DNA of 29,787 bases from Chara braunii (Eukaryota > Streptophyta > Charophyceae > Charales > Characeae), in assembly GCA_003427395.1 (NCBI GenBank), contig BFEA01000048.1, forward strand, positions 4,251,540 to 4,281,326, written 5' to 3'. The position numbers were made by a program, and so were the translations under genes. Below are positions 1 to 8,900 of this stretch, piece after piece. Below the pieces are notes generated by a model, which was given only the letters and a program-made list of their open reading frames with translations, was not told the DNA's origin and did no database searches. Each line of letters opens with the position of its first letter. Position 1 is the stretch's first letter.

Positions 1-31
<31 letters not shown>

Positions 32-50
32 CCCTCCCCCCCCCTCCTCC
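1..50. repeat. Poly-C tract
   Basis: Nearly pure C with isolated T at about 29, 35, 45 and 48. It is a low-complexity homopolymer at the window edge. It may be a true poly-C/poly-G run or a sequencing or assembly edge effect; the sequence alone cannot decide. Confidence 0.9.
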
Positions 51-72
51 TTGAAATTCGGCCCGCGCGGTC

Positions 73-457
73 CTAAATCAAAGCTAGGCGGTCTCGGAGA
101 GCATCCCGCAACAAGTCCCCGTCCACGTTCGCGCTCCATTGTCGCCCCCCCACGTCGTTCCCCACAATGCCCAAGTCTACTCTACGCCGAACGCCGTTCG
201 CATCGACCTCCCACAGAAGGTTCTCGTCGAAGTCGATCCCCGTCCAGGAGGATGTTGTGGAGAGTGCACACGGCCACGAATTGTTGTGGCAAGGTCTCCA
301 TGCTCGTCTTGTGGGTGCGCAAGAACAGACGCCACATGCACTTCAGTCGCCCGAACGCCCTCTCCACACACCCCCGCGCCACCTTCTGTTGCGTGTCGAA
401 ACGCTCTTCGTCAGGACGTTGATCGATTCCTCCGTACGGCTGGACGTGCGCTCGACA
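73..457 (-). pseudogene. PIF/Harbinger (DDE_Tnp_4-type) transposase, C-terminal fragment
   Basis: Reading the minus strand from about 457, the translation gives PYGG, DEERFD, then CVERAFGRLK, MWRLFLRTHK and AVCTLHNILLDG. This is the diagnostic end of a HARBI1-like DDE nuclease; the E of VERAFG is the usual third catalytic residue and LHN follows it in the family. At about 236-240 a one-base shift in a G run moves the continuation to another frame, which reads FDENLLWEVDANG and ends at a TAG at 73-75. In the unshifted frame the protein would stop near 184. The two D-bearing motifs of the nuclease are absent, so this is a 5'-truncated dead fragment. A stop and loss of similarity near 457 mark the junction with the LINE fragment next door. 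Plus-strand reading frames over this stretch are shadows. Confidence 0.8.
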
Positions 458-469
458 ACGATCCCATCC

Positions 470-1526
470 TATTGGCTAGACCTGTTAGAGTCAGATCAAC
501 AAATAGAAGTAGACAGATTATCTAATTTAGATCCGGTCTACTACAGATTAATTAAAAGAATTAATCAGAATCCTCCCATACTTCAGACCTTGACTGCGGA
601 CTATGGTGGGTCTTACGATCTCCCCCTTCACTTTGACTTAGAGGACCCCCCCCCTCCCTCTGAGGCTTCAACTGGAGGACTGCAAAGTTGATTTGAATCC
701 AGACCAACATGGGGTAGCGCACCCTATAGTTAAGCTCAGAGGTACCTCTCTTTCTAAACTCATACTTGATCCCATGAGGTGGCACTGGTTTATTCCGATT
801 CAACAAAGATAAATGTCTATCCCAGTGCATCGTTACACATCTAAAATTGGCGCTAGACTTCTCAGAGAACAGACACCTAACAACCCCTTCAAGCTCATGA
901 GCAAATACAGGCAAGAACAAACACTGATTGCATATAGAAAAGGCGTTCAAGTTACGCATTGGCAACTTCTTAAGGTCCTGCCCTCAGTTAAACTGGGGAG
1001 TTTACTTTGGCAACAATCTATGCTTGTGATTACCTCCGAAGTCTTCCTGATTGGAAGAGGCATGGATGTTTCAGCAAGTTGTGGGCCTGAAAGACCAATA
1101 AACATCTTTGGTTGGATTGCCCATTCTCAAAACGAATCTGGTCTTGGTGGCGCAAACACTGGTCGAAGCTTCCCTGGGCATCCTTTGATTGGTCGGACGA
1201 GTGCATCCTTTATGGCATTCCATCAACTGATAATAGGGGTGACTCAGCGGCCTGCTACGTGGCTCAAACCATCAGGGGCATTATGATGTCAACCATCTGG
1301 GGAGAAAGAAATTCTCACGTCTTCCGCCAAAAACGAGGTGTGGATGTGCAACTCAAGGCTACAATCCAAGCTTCATGTCGACACTGTATGTGGGCAGATT
1401 GGTTCCGAAAGGCAAAAGGCAGTTCAACCCGAAAGGGAACTGCCTGATGCTGGAATACCTGGGGTAATAGACAGAGTTTGGTCAAGCCTGGAAGCAATGG
1501 TAGACTCGTACTCTCTCCTTGGTTAA
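470..1526 (+). pseudogene. LINE-1 ORF2 C-terminal region (post-RT and zf-RVT-like domain), frameshifted
   Basis: The coding signal hops between frames. One frame covers about 470-690. A second runs about 670-1050 (HRYTSKIGARLL, NPFKLMSKYR, VKLGSLLWQQSM) with a TAA just before 813. The first frame resumes about 1050-1447 with KTNKHLWLDCPFSKRIW, then YVAQTIRGIMMSTIWGERN. The H-x4-C half of the terminal C2HC finger and the IW-ERN motif are typical of the zf-RVT-like end of plant LINE ORF2 proteins. LINE-5 has matching YVAQVVRGIV and IWADRN at its own end, which confirms the family. At least two frameshifts and several stops make it non-functional. No RT or endonuclease part is present. Confidence 0.75.
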
Positions 1527-2097
1527 CTCTGAAGCTAATATAAACTCATCTCATTCCCCGCACTAAAGCAAAACAAAACGCAACTAGGTATAACTCCCAA
1601 TGGCAATAGTTGGTAACCTTCCTTTTGGCTTTTCAATTTTCAATCCTTCAGTCCTTTCCCTTTGAATTCGTTCACAAATGAGAAGTCGGACCCGGTTTCT
1701 AGCTCGAGTTTAAACTGGGTTAGTAAGAAACTGTATAATACAGTAGGCATAGGCCCTACCCGTACTGCAGCACAAAGGTAGAAACATAAAGTTATTTCAG
1801 TAGTTATTGTCCATGGATTATGAGTCCCACTTGTGAGGCTAGCAGACCACGCAGTTCAGACAACCTTTTGGCTGAGAGGTCTTACGAGCATGACTCATAT
1901 AATTTTTGCAGAGTCAGGGAATAGAGATTACATAGCAACAATGGGATGTTGGACCCGCTTTCCAGCCGAGTGTACCTTATTTCGTCCAAAGTGATGCCTG
2001 GGAATGATCCCCGTGTCTTCTAATGCTTTCAAGTTTTACATTTTTCCGAATAGACTGTGGGGACCCCGGCCCCGACATGCAACTTCCTTATTTATAA
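1527..2097 (+). other. LINE-1 3' untranslated region, non-coding
   Basis: No open frame of interest. It lies between the end of the LINE-1 coding remnant and the terminal motif at 2098. Two diverged copies of the same terminal motif occur inside it, at about 1681-1710 and 1943-1975, both in plus orientation and both containing GGACCCG followed by TTTC and AGC. I infer it is 3' UTR from position only. Confidence 0.45.
1943..1975 (+). repeat. Copy of recurrent GGGA-(GCTGG/CCAGC) hairpin motif
   Basis: Contains GGGAT, then GTTGG at 1948-1952, a nine-base loop starting ACCCG, and CCAGC at 1962-1966. The stem pairs with one G-U wobble. It is one of about five copies in the window (others at 2098, 2251, 4191 and 21457). 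Confidence 0.55.
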
Positions 2098-2298
2098 GGG
2101 ATGCTGGACCCGTTTCCCAGCAGGTGCTGCTCCCCACAAATAGAATGAAGCTTTGATTTTTTATTATTATTTTTTTTTAAACAAAACGCCCTTGCCAATA
2201 CTAGTGGTGCTGGTAAGAGCGGACATCACTAGCACCGGGGGGGAGGCTCCATCTTTTGGTGGGGAGCAGCACCTGCTGGAAAACGGGTCCAGCGTCCC
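2098..2298. repeat. Inverted-repeat (foldback) module with 42-bp near-identical arms
   Basis: The left arm (2098-2142, plus) and right arm (2256-2298, minus) both read GGGA-GCTGGACCCGTTT, then CCAGCAGGTGCTGCTCCCCAC; they differ at only a few positions. The centre holds a T/A-rich stretch (2150-2177) and a GC-rich stretch. Outer flanks (ATTTATAA and ATATACAA) match at six of eight bases, so a degraded 8-bp target duplication is possible but not proven. Each arm alone can fold as a hairpin (GCTGG with CCAGC). It may be a MITE-like foldback or two opposed LINE 3' ends meeting at an A/T tail. Confidence 0.6.
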
Positions 2299-2333
2299 AT
2301 ATACAAACTGAATTTGGAATGTATTTATGCGAG

Positions 2334-2640
2334 CATTGATTACCCTGGGATCCAGGGGATTGACTGAGCCGACAACTGGAGAGAGGGGGGAACCTCTTTG
2401 CCCTGAAATCGGCGCCAGATCCCTACTGCTACACACTAGTTCCTCTCTTCCCCTGCTAACGAAATGCATTGAAAACGTATCAGAAGATGATCAAAGACAA
2501 TGTGGGAGGTTCCTGCCAGCATTGATTACCCTGGGCACCAAGGGATTGATTGATCAGGATGTAGGAAAGTAAAAGAAAAAGGAGGGGGCCATGCTACTAC
2601 ATGGTAGTTCCTCCCTCCCCCTACCAGCCCCAGTTCCGAT
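2334..2640 (+). repeat. Two diverged direct repeat units, about 186 bp apart
   Basis: CATTGATTACCCTGGG begins at 2334 and again at 2520. Both copies continue with an AGGGGATTGA-like or AAGGGATTGA-like run and later share a TAGTTCCTC block followed by CCCC and CTA. Copies differ by indels and many substitutions. No coding or known element was recognised in them. Confidence 0.6.
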
Positions 2641-2963
2641 TGCCAAAAAGGAACCCCCCCCTTTTTTATGATGGGAGTCTAAAAAAAAACAACTGTCTTT
2701 ATTTACAGTTGACCAACTTAAGCTTCTGCATACCCGTGATTCTCGACCATTGAATTTTTAGGTGGCGGGAAAGGATCAGGGAAGTGTGAGAGAGGCCATA
2801 ACGGGATGGAGGGGTCAATCCTGGTCCAATAATGAAAATGGAGGTGGTAATCCCTTTCAAACTCCCTTCCCTCCCCTCCCCCTTTCCATTGTATATTCGC
2901 TATCCAACCCCCTTGTTCCCCTCCCAGCCAGTCCTTACAGAAAAATTGTATTTGCATTTTAAT
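2641..2963 (-). other. Probable 3' flank/3' UTR of LINE-2, non-coding
   Basis: Between the duplicated units and the end of the LINE-2 coding remnant. It holds short homopolymers (C and T runs near 2656-2666, A run near 2681-2690) and CT-rich sequence around 2860-2885. No protein similarity was seen on either strand. Confidence 0.35.
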
Positions 2964-4028
2964 TTATGCTTTTGAGTGCAAAAAGGTTACTTTTGTCTTT
3001 ATTTTTTTCCATTGCACTGTAAAGTCCACTCGGATTTGGTGTTTGATTGTCTCTATGACAGCCGGACCTTCAAGACGGACTTCTTTCATCTCCTTGGTGC
3101 ATCTTTTCCACCAGATTGCCGAAAGGACTGCTCTGTGTCCCACTATGAACATGTTTCTCTCAAACTTGCTTGCTTGTTCTGACTGCCAAGTTCCACACAT
3201 CATTGATTGCCAGTTCTATGACCAAGGGTTTGTTGCGCCTAACATGCGCCACACTCAATCCTACCATCTCCATAACCAGACGGGCCCATGACACTGTAGA
3301 AAGATGTGTTCGATTGTTTCTGGTCTCCGTTTGGCTGAGTATGATGCAACACAAAGTTTGCACAAGGGGATTTGTACGCAAACAATGGTGTTCTATTTGC
3401 CATTGTACGGACGCGATCTTGGTCGGTGATGTTTTGTTGAGTCTAAACCAATTGATTTGTCGTAGAGTATTCCTTTCTATGTTTAAGTGTTTCATCCAAC
3501 GCTCCCTAACCACATCTTTTAGGTTCACCTTTGGACGCAGTTAAGCGGTAGGCTCCCTTAACTGTCATTGAGTAGATCTGTTGTTTTTCGCTTTTGCCTT
3601 TGCCTAGCTGGGTGGTCCAAACCCAAGAGGCCGGATCAAAGACTTAGTGTGTGATCGAGGTGTCAGGTCTGTACGCCCACCACTGTTCTCCATCCTTTAG
3701 CACCCTGATCCGAAATATTTCGTTTTCCTTAAACCATCTTGTCTCTTCCGAATTCGTCCTGGCCAGTCTGTTTTTATTCTTGATTTTAACGAAATTCACC
3801 AAAACCTCTCCACCTGGGCGGCCGGCCGCCACCGGCACTCCCCCTGATCCCTACCCAGTCACTTTCATCCAGGGTTCGCCCTTTCCTCAGAATCCTTACC
3901 CAGTCCAAAGGTATCAAAAAAATAATTTTCTCAAGAGCTTCTCCGATATTATGACAATATCGCAGTCGCTCTCTCAACTGGGTTTCAGTGATCCAGTCCC
4001 TAGTGTCTAAGTCCCAGATATCCCCCAC
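2964..4028 (-). pseudogene. LINE-2: ORF2 C-terminal region of an L1-like LINE, frameshifted
   Basis: Minus-strand order: IWDLDTRDWITETQLRERL (near 4028), a frame change near 3790-3838, WWAYRPDTSI (near 3660), then KDVVRERWMKHLNI and ASVQWQIEHHCL (3528 onward). A further frame change leads to a C2HC finger, CKLC then 14 residues, H, four residues, C, in the context ETIEHIFLQC. The tail FIVGHRAVLSAIWWKRC ends at a stop at 2964-2966. LINE-3 gives the parallel sequences KDRWARHFNI, SLQWKIVHRCL, ETIEHIFPQC and FHVGRKAILWALWFRRC, so the two fragments are the same family. There is no RT or endonuclease. At least three frame breaks make it a dead 5'-truncated copy. Its upstream edge touches a 3'-end motif copy at 4191-4242. 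Confidence 0.75.
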
Positions 4029-4190
4029 TCTAAGGATGCCTCGAGCTACCCACCCCCTCTAGGGATGGGACTGAACTACACACTGTACACAGGGAATGTT
4101 GATCACAGTCGTTCCAGTGGAATGAACCAGACTCCTTATCACCGAAACTACTCATGAACGAGAGGACATGTGCGGGGTGATACGAGCAGG

Positions 4191-4242
4191 CTCCATCTAT
4201 TGGTGGGGAATGACATCTACTGGAAACCGGGTCCAGCATCCC
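4191..4242 (-). repeat. Copy of recurrent LINE 3'-end-like hairpin motif
   Basis: On the minus strand it reads GGGATGCTGGACCCGG, then TTTCCAGT and, further on, CCCCACCAATAGATGGAGCC. It matches the right arm at 2251-2298 over about 50 bases, including the CACCAA-AGATGGAGCC extension. The GCTGG/CCAGT stem keeps pairing through a G-U wobble. Confidence 0.6.
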
Positions 4243-4681
4243 TGAACATTGTAATTATCAACTGATTGTATAAGTTTTGCCCTGGAGGAGCATTGTTGTT
4301 GATATGATTGACCTGCTAACCTATTGCCTAGGTCTGAGCATTGTACATATGAACCAATTGCATAGTGTTCTGTCGGACGCAAGAAACAAGAGTTGAAAAT
4401 CATAAAAAAAACTGAAAGGTGTGATTAAATATGCCAGGAATTTGCCTAACAATCTGGATCAAATAACATCATCTATCCCTCTAGCATGACTGCTGCTTCT
4501 CAGAAGGGAAGGGATCTCAAGGAAGCAGACAAGATAGGGGCTATTCAACCAGGAGGGGATAGAGTGATAAGACAAATCCTTGAGATCTGTCAGGGAGGGG
4601 TGATAGTTAACATATGTAGAGTGTATAAAGATCACTCAATCCCTCCATTGAACCAAAATAAAGTAGTTTTTTTTTTCTGAA
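4243..4681. other. No recognisable gene
   Basis: AT-rich sequence with only short unsupported reading frames. A plus-strand frame of 64 codons at 4486-4680 has no recognisable motif and ends in a homopolymer (T run 4669-4677). Nothing else is supported. Confidence 0.5.
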
Positions 4682-5414
4682 TCCACAATGTGCAGGACTG
4701 GAGTTCTGTATTTTTCAGCAACCAAAAGTTGGAAAACCGTCCTCCCTCAATTCTCAGTTGCTGAGCTACCACTGGACTCTCTGGACTGGGTATGGAGAAC
4801 TAACAGAAGAAGTAACCCTCAAAGATTGCAATCACTCACAGTTAAGGCTTCATACCGCATCCTTCATCCAAAAATAGACGTCATAGTTGTCTTGAAGGAC
4901 AGATGGGCTAGGCACTTTAACATTCACCTTGACCGACTCACGCGGGTCAAATGGTGCAAGGGTTTTAAGGAGAGACTGACAAACTTTGCTTCTCTACAAT
5001 GGAAAATTGTTCATAGGTGCTTACCAACCAATGACTAGCTAATTGATCATTCCTCACTGGAACAAAGGGGTGTTGCTCTACCATGGTGTCCCAACTGTAC
5101 TACAACGTTTCCAAGCAGAAAGATAAGGGAAACCATTGAACACATATTCCCACAATGCTCAATGGCCAAACTGCTATGGAGAAGATGAGACCATATCTGG
5201 AATAAAATCACTGGTTCGGAATGACCATGGGACTGGCGGGTACTGCTTTTGGGACATTGGTCTCCTGTTATGGAAAATCTGACAGAATTTCAATCCAACT
5301 TTTTTCATGTAGGTAGGAAGGCTATTCTTTGGGCCTTGTGGTTTAGAAGGTGTGTGCTGTCTTGGGAAGGAGTAAAGATCAATGGTCAGGAAATTTATGA
5401 CATAGGGTCTTGTT
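4682..5414 (+). pseudogene. LINE-3: ORF2 C-terminal region of an L1-like LINE
   Basis: A single plus-strand frame from about 4688 encodes LDSLDWVWRTNR, KASYRILHPK, KDRWARHFNI and SLQWKIVHRCL. A C2HC finger follows (CPNC, 14 residues, H, four residues, C, in ETIEHIFPQC), then MAKLLWRR and FFHVGRKAILWALWFRRC. It keeps one frame for about 700 bp but is broken by stops at 5036-5038 (TAG), 5186-5188 (TGA) and about 5221 (TGA). The stop at 5186 aligns with a tryptophan in LINE-1. The copy lacks RT and endonuclease and ends where Harbinger-like subterminal repeats begin (about 5415), so the DNA transposon may have landed in or next to it. Confidence 0.75.
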
Positions 5415-5420
5415 AGATAC

Positions 5421-5530
5421 TCCTAAAAGAATCCTAAAATTTTTAGGACGAGTCCTGAATGATTTTTATGATTTCGTGCGGCGTCGTTACACGCAATCCT
5501 AAAAGTCATATTTTAGGATTCGTCCTAAAA
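5421..5530. promoter_or_regulatory. Cluster of six TCCTAAAA subterminal motifs in both orientations
   Basis: TCCTAAAA occurs at 5421, 5432, 5497 and 5523 on the plus strand, and as TTTTAGGA at 5441 and 5511. Dense short subterminal repeats near a transposon end are typical binding sites for transposase or its Myb-like partner protein in PIF/Harbinger systems. Binding here is inferred. Confidence 0.5.
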
Positions 5531-5825
5531 GGTCTCTCGCGGCCGGTTTTCATATGCATATATGCAGCTGCGCCGCCAATGTCCGTCCATTCCTGGCTGG
5601 TGTCCGTGGTACACACTGCGGTAGGCCGTCGGCATGTAAGGACGGGTCGGTGAAAAGTGCGGTTAGCCAGAAGTTCGAAAATTCAAATTCGAATTTTCGC
5701 GGACGCAGGGATGACCAAGCGATGCGTGTGACGTAGAAAAGACGGCGCTGGTGAACCCTTCGGCGTGGGTATCCATCTTCCGAGTCTACGCAAGTTATGA
5801 CCAATGGACGCATCTTCAGCGGCGA

Positions 5826-6010
5826 CGCATCTTCACCTCCGGCGTGCGTACTCTCTTGTGGAAGCGTAGAGCAGCGAGCGGATCTTCGGCTCCTGCATGC
5901 ATACTCTCCTGTGGCAGCGTAGAGCAGCGGGCACATCTTTGGCTCCGGCGTGCGTGGTCTCCTGCGGCAGCGCTGAGCAGCGGACGCATTTTGGGCGGCT
6001 GTGGCAGGCA
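5826..6010 (+). repeat. 53-bp minisatellite, three full copies plus partial
   Basis: Unit starts are at 5826, 5879, 5932 and 5985 (partial). Each contains ATCTT, CTCCGGCGTGCGT or CTCCTGCATGCAT, ACTCTC-TGTGG and AGCGTAGAGCAGCG. A 53-bp period is not a multiple of three, so the open frames crossing it are unlikely to be proteins. It sits between the transposon left end and the transposase. Confidence 0.8.
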
Positions 6011-6278
6011 TTACGTTGTAGAGGCGGAACGATTATCAGAGATGGATGTTCACGGCTGCGGACACGGTCTACGAGAAGAAGAGATCGACATGGTGGCGAT
6101 GGCAGTGACTGCTGTCGTCCTGAACACGATGAGCTACATGTCGTCCTCCTCCCGCGACATGCGTTTTTAGCTCCTTAAACGAAGAGCGCTGTTGTAGAGC
6201 GTTGTCGAAGCGCCGGATTGCGTGGCGACGTGTGAAGTAGTCGTGCAGTTGTGTTTCGCGCCGCCGTCTAGCGTTTTC

Positions 6279-7418
6279 ATGCAGCAGACCCCGCGTTGGT
6301 GGATTAAACGACGGACTGGCGGAACATGGGAGGACCTCCGGCTTCATGATGACGCCACTGAGGACTACTACCGCCAGAAGTTGCGCATGTCGAGGGCCAT
6401 GTTCACCCAGATCGTAGCCGCGTGCGCCGCGTATGTGGAGAAGAAGGTTACACACTACAAGATGCCATTGCTAGTGGAGCAGGTGATCGCTTTCACATTG
6501 TACAGGTGGGCGTCCGGAGAGACGTACGGTAGCGGCACGTCAACCTTCGACATCGGCAGGGCAACTGAACTGCAGACCGTCCGTGACGTCACTTCGGTGC
6601 TTCTCAAGGCGTACCTCGACGCGATCAAGTGGCCAGTGGGTCGGAGACGTGCGTAGATTCTGCGCGTTTTCCGTGAGAAGGGTTTCCCAAACTGCTTCGG
6701 CGCAATCGACTGTACACACATCTACGTTGACAAGCCCACCGACGCACCTTCGGACAACTACTACGACTGGAAACAGAAGTTCTTCGTCCAAGCACAGGTG
6801 GTGGTGGATTTGGATCTGCGTATCCTTGACGTCCACATGGGATACCTGAGAAGTGTGCAAGGCGTCCGTGTCCTGCACAATTCCCATCTGTGGAGGCGTG
6901 CAGAAAGTGGCAAGCTGTTCGACGCACCTCTGGAAAATCTTCCGCACGGTGTCGTCACGCGAGGTTACCTGCTGGGCGACAACGGTTATCCAGTTGCCTG
7001 TCCATGGATCGTCCAGCCGAGTGCGCCAGCCATACCTCTCGTGAATACCCTACGACAGGATAGGGCCACGCGAAGTACAACTTACCTCCACCTGCGGGAG
7101 CTGTCACCATCCCTTAGGTGGGCATATCCCCGCCGAGCTACCAGTCCACATTACGAAAGCTTTCAGATACAATCGCAGAGGTGGACCAGACGAGGGTGTT
7201 TTCTCGTACGTTGTAGCATAGGGGGTACGCGCGGTTCCACGCCTTTATCGGACCTGTACGCAAGCCGACGCACTGGGGGGCTGAAGTCCCAAGCGCGACT
7301 CGTCGTCGGTCGACTAGGACGCATCCTTCTTACCACGCGTTACACCACGCCAGAACAAAAGTCAGATCAATCATACAAAACAAAAACACTCCTAGTCCCT
7401 TTAGTATCCAACCCATAA
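6279..7418 (+). pseudogene. PIF/Harbinger transposase (HARBI1-like), stop-interrupted and lacking the catalytic Glu region
   Basis: The chosen ATG at 6279 begins MQQTPRWWIKRR; the frame is open from a GTG at 6222. It continues GGTWEDLRLHDDATEDYY, KMPLLVEQVIAFTLYRWASG and WPVGRRRA, then a single TAG at 6654-6656. The same frame resumes with FREKGFPNCFGAIDCTHIYV, VDKPTDAPSDNYYDWKQKF, QAQVVVDLDLRILDV, LHNSHLWRRAESG and GYLLGDNGYP. The D of GAIDCTH and the D of GDNGYP are the expected first and second catalytic residues of DDE_Tnp_4 nucleases. The third (E of VERAFG) should follow within about 50 residues, but after WIVQPS the open frame to 7418 has no family similarity. The cut and dried reading is a transposase pseudogene with one stop and a swapped 3' end. 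An intron is a less likely alternative. Confidence 0.8.
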
Positions 7419-7592
7419 CCTTCTGATACGGAAATCGGTTAGGTATCGCGTGCGTGTCTTAATATAAAACTGCGCGGATGCAAGGCTTTCTCATATCGAC
7501 TAGCCATGCAAGCGTTCGCACGCAGTCACAATGATGACATACTATGTAGTACTCATAATCGAGCGGTCCTCGATGGTCTTGAGGGTCGCGTT

Positions 7593-7832
7593 CGACACTC
7601 AAGTGTCGGCTGACACGCGCCTTGAAGGGTTAATCTCTTGACGTTAGATAACCGCCAAGGCGGTTGAGAACCACACCCTCTTCTGCACCCTGCGGAGAGT
7701 GAGTGGTACACAGGTTCCGACCTGTGGTGGCAGTCAACCCTTATGGTCATAGAGACAAGCTCCATCATCCAGGGTCTGAAGAGAAGTCAAGGGGTTTGAC
7801 TTTGACGGTTGTCACGGACATCAACGTCCAAC
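7593..7832. repeat. Cluster of compact perfect hairpins
   Basis: Three perfect 7-bp stems lie within 135 bp: CGACACT-CA-AGTGTCG (7593-7608), AACCGCC-AA-GGCGGTT (7650-7665) and CACAGGT-TCCG-ACCTGTG (7709-7726). A fourth, imperfect one follows near 7806-7832 (GACGGTTG with CAACGTC). Loops are only two to four bases in the perfect three. No known RNA family was recognised. Confidence 0.6.
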
Positions 7833-8507
7833 TATAAAAATTAACAAGCAAAATCACTCAGTAAATAAACAGGCATCCCAACACTCATATTAATTCAGAA
7901 CTCGAGATAAATAAAAAAGGGGAAAATAAACTCATCAGATATGCAGATTGCGAACACATGGCTGTCATTCTCACTGCCTCCAAAGTAATACTCGTATACC
8001 AAGCTCCAAAATACTAACCTGCATAAACACATACACATACGAAAGCCACATTGTCATGCACCAATGTGGTCAACTTTACAATTCCTTGTAACTCACATCA
8101 CGCCTCACACACTCAGGCCCCAGCCATTGTCCAACTTTTCAAAAACTCATCAGTTCTTTATAATGACCATTAAAAAAAATCTGGTTAAAACCTTCAAAGA
8201 AATATATCAAATTTCAGGGCTAACGCATCAAGCTGAGGTACAGGTGTAAGCAAAGTTGTGTCGTGAGCCGACGAGCCAACGATCAACCAACCGACTTGTT
8301 ATCAAAGATAATAAAAGATGATCCTTATAGGACCGAGCTGAACTGGTCAGATCTTGAATAAAAAACGGCCAAGAAAGACTTGTTACACAACACAGGTCAA
8401 ATCCAAAATACTTGAACTTTAAGTGTATAGAGAATAAATCCCCATATCACATCTTACTCAAAACCTCGTAAGACTAGATCTTAAATTTCTCTCTCCAATA
8501 GATCTCA

Positions 8508-8900
8508 AAGAATAAGGAAAATTTTGGCAGCATCTCCCATATACAGGGTGGATTGCCAATAATTCTCCTACCATAATATGATCTAACTCTTCTAAACCAG
8601 GAAAATTTCGGCAGCGCTTCCCGTAGGAAAAGTGTCTTTTTAGAATTTATACGAGGCTAAATATAAAATTCAGAAATAACTCTGATTTCACAAAGTCAAA
8701 TTTTGTCCAACTCCCTGATTTAGTAAAAATTTGGGCATCACCTCCCCTAAAAAAGTAGGCTTCCCAGATTTTAACTAATTCAGATATGAACTCAGACAAA
8801 AGTTGAACTTTGAAATTCAAAATTTGGCTAACTCCTTAGTTTTGTAGAAATTTCGGCAGCGCTTCCTGTTGAAAAAGTAGCTTTCTAAATTTTATACAGT
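8508..8900 (+). repeat. Degenerate tandem repeats, about 122 bp
   Basis: A shared core of AAATTT-GGCAGC-CTTCCC type occurs near 8521, 8605, 8730 and 8850. The second and fourth copies are closest (AATTTCGGCAGCGCTTCC, then GAAAAGT, a TCT-AATTTATAC stretch). Spacing between the last three is roughly 120-125 bp. The first is more distant and offset. Non-coding and of unknown origin. Confidence 0.6.

Larger units (their letters stand above)
458..2177 (+). mobile_element. LINE-1: 3' part of an L1-like non-LTR retrotransposon with 3' UTR
   Basis: A 5'-truncated LINE copy. The first kilobase encodes the region after the reverse transcriptase, including the terminal zinc-finger domain; about 650 bp of non-coding sequence follow and end in a T-rich tract at 2155-2177. 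Truncation at the 5' side is the usual outcome of target-primed reverse transcription. The right limit is uncertain because the T-rich tract is also the centre of an inverted-repeat module (2098-2298). The left limit is set by the end of the Harbinger fragment. Confidence 0.65.
5415..7030 (+). mobile_element. PIF/Harbinger-type DNA transposon, 3' end missing or replaced
   Basis: The left limit is inferred from six CCTAAAA-type repeats just inside it (5421-5530) and a TTA at 5413-5415, which fits the 3-bp TWA target preference known for PIF/Harbinger. A leader with a 53-bp minisatellite follows, then a transposase remnant. Similarity stops about 7025, before the catalytic glutamate region, and I found no matching inverted terminal repeat downstream. 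The element therefore appears truncated or rearranged on the right. Confidence 0.55.

Noticed and set aside
51-691. Plus-strand frames of 123-174 codons over the Harbinger fragment
   Set aside because: They are antisense shadows of a clearly homologous minus-strand transposase fragment. Only the part after about 470 overlaps genuine LINE-1 coding.
5550-6178. Overlapping frames of 60-153 codons on both strands
   Set aside because: They cross a 53-bp tandem repeat whose period is not a multiple of three and show no homology.
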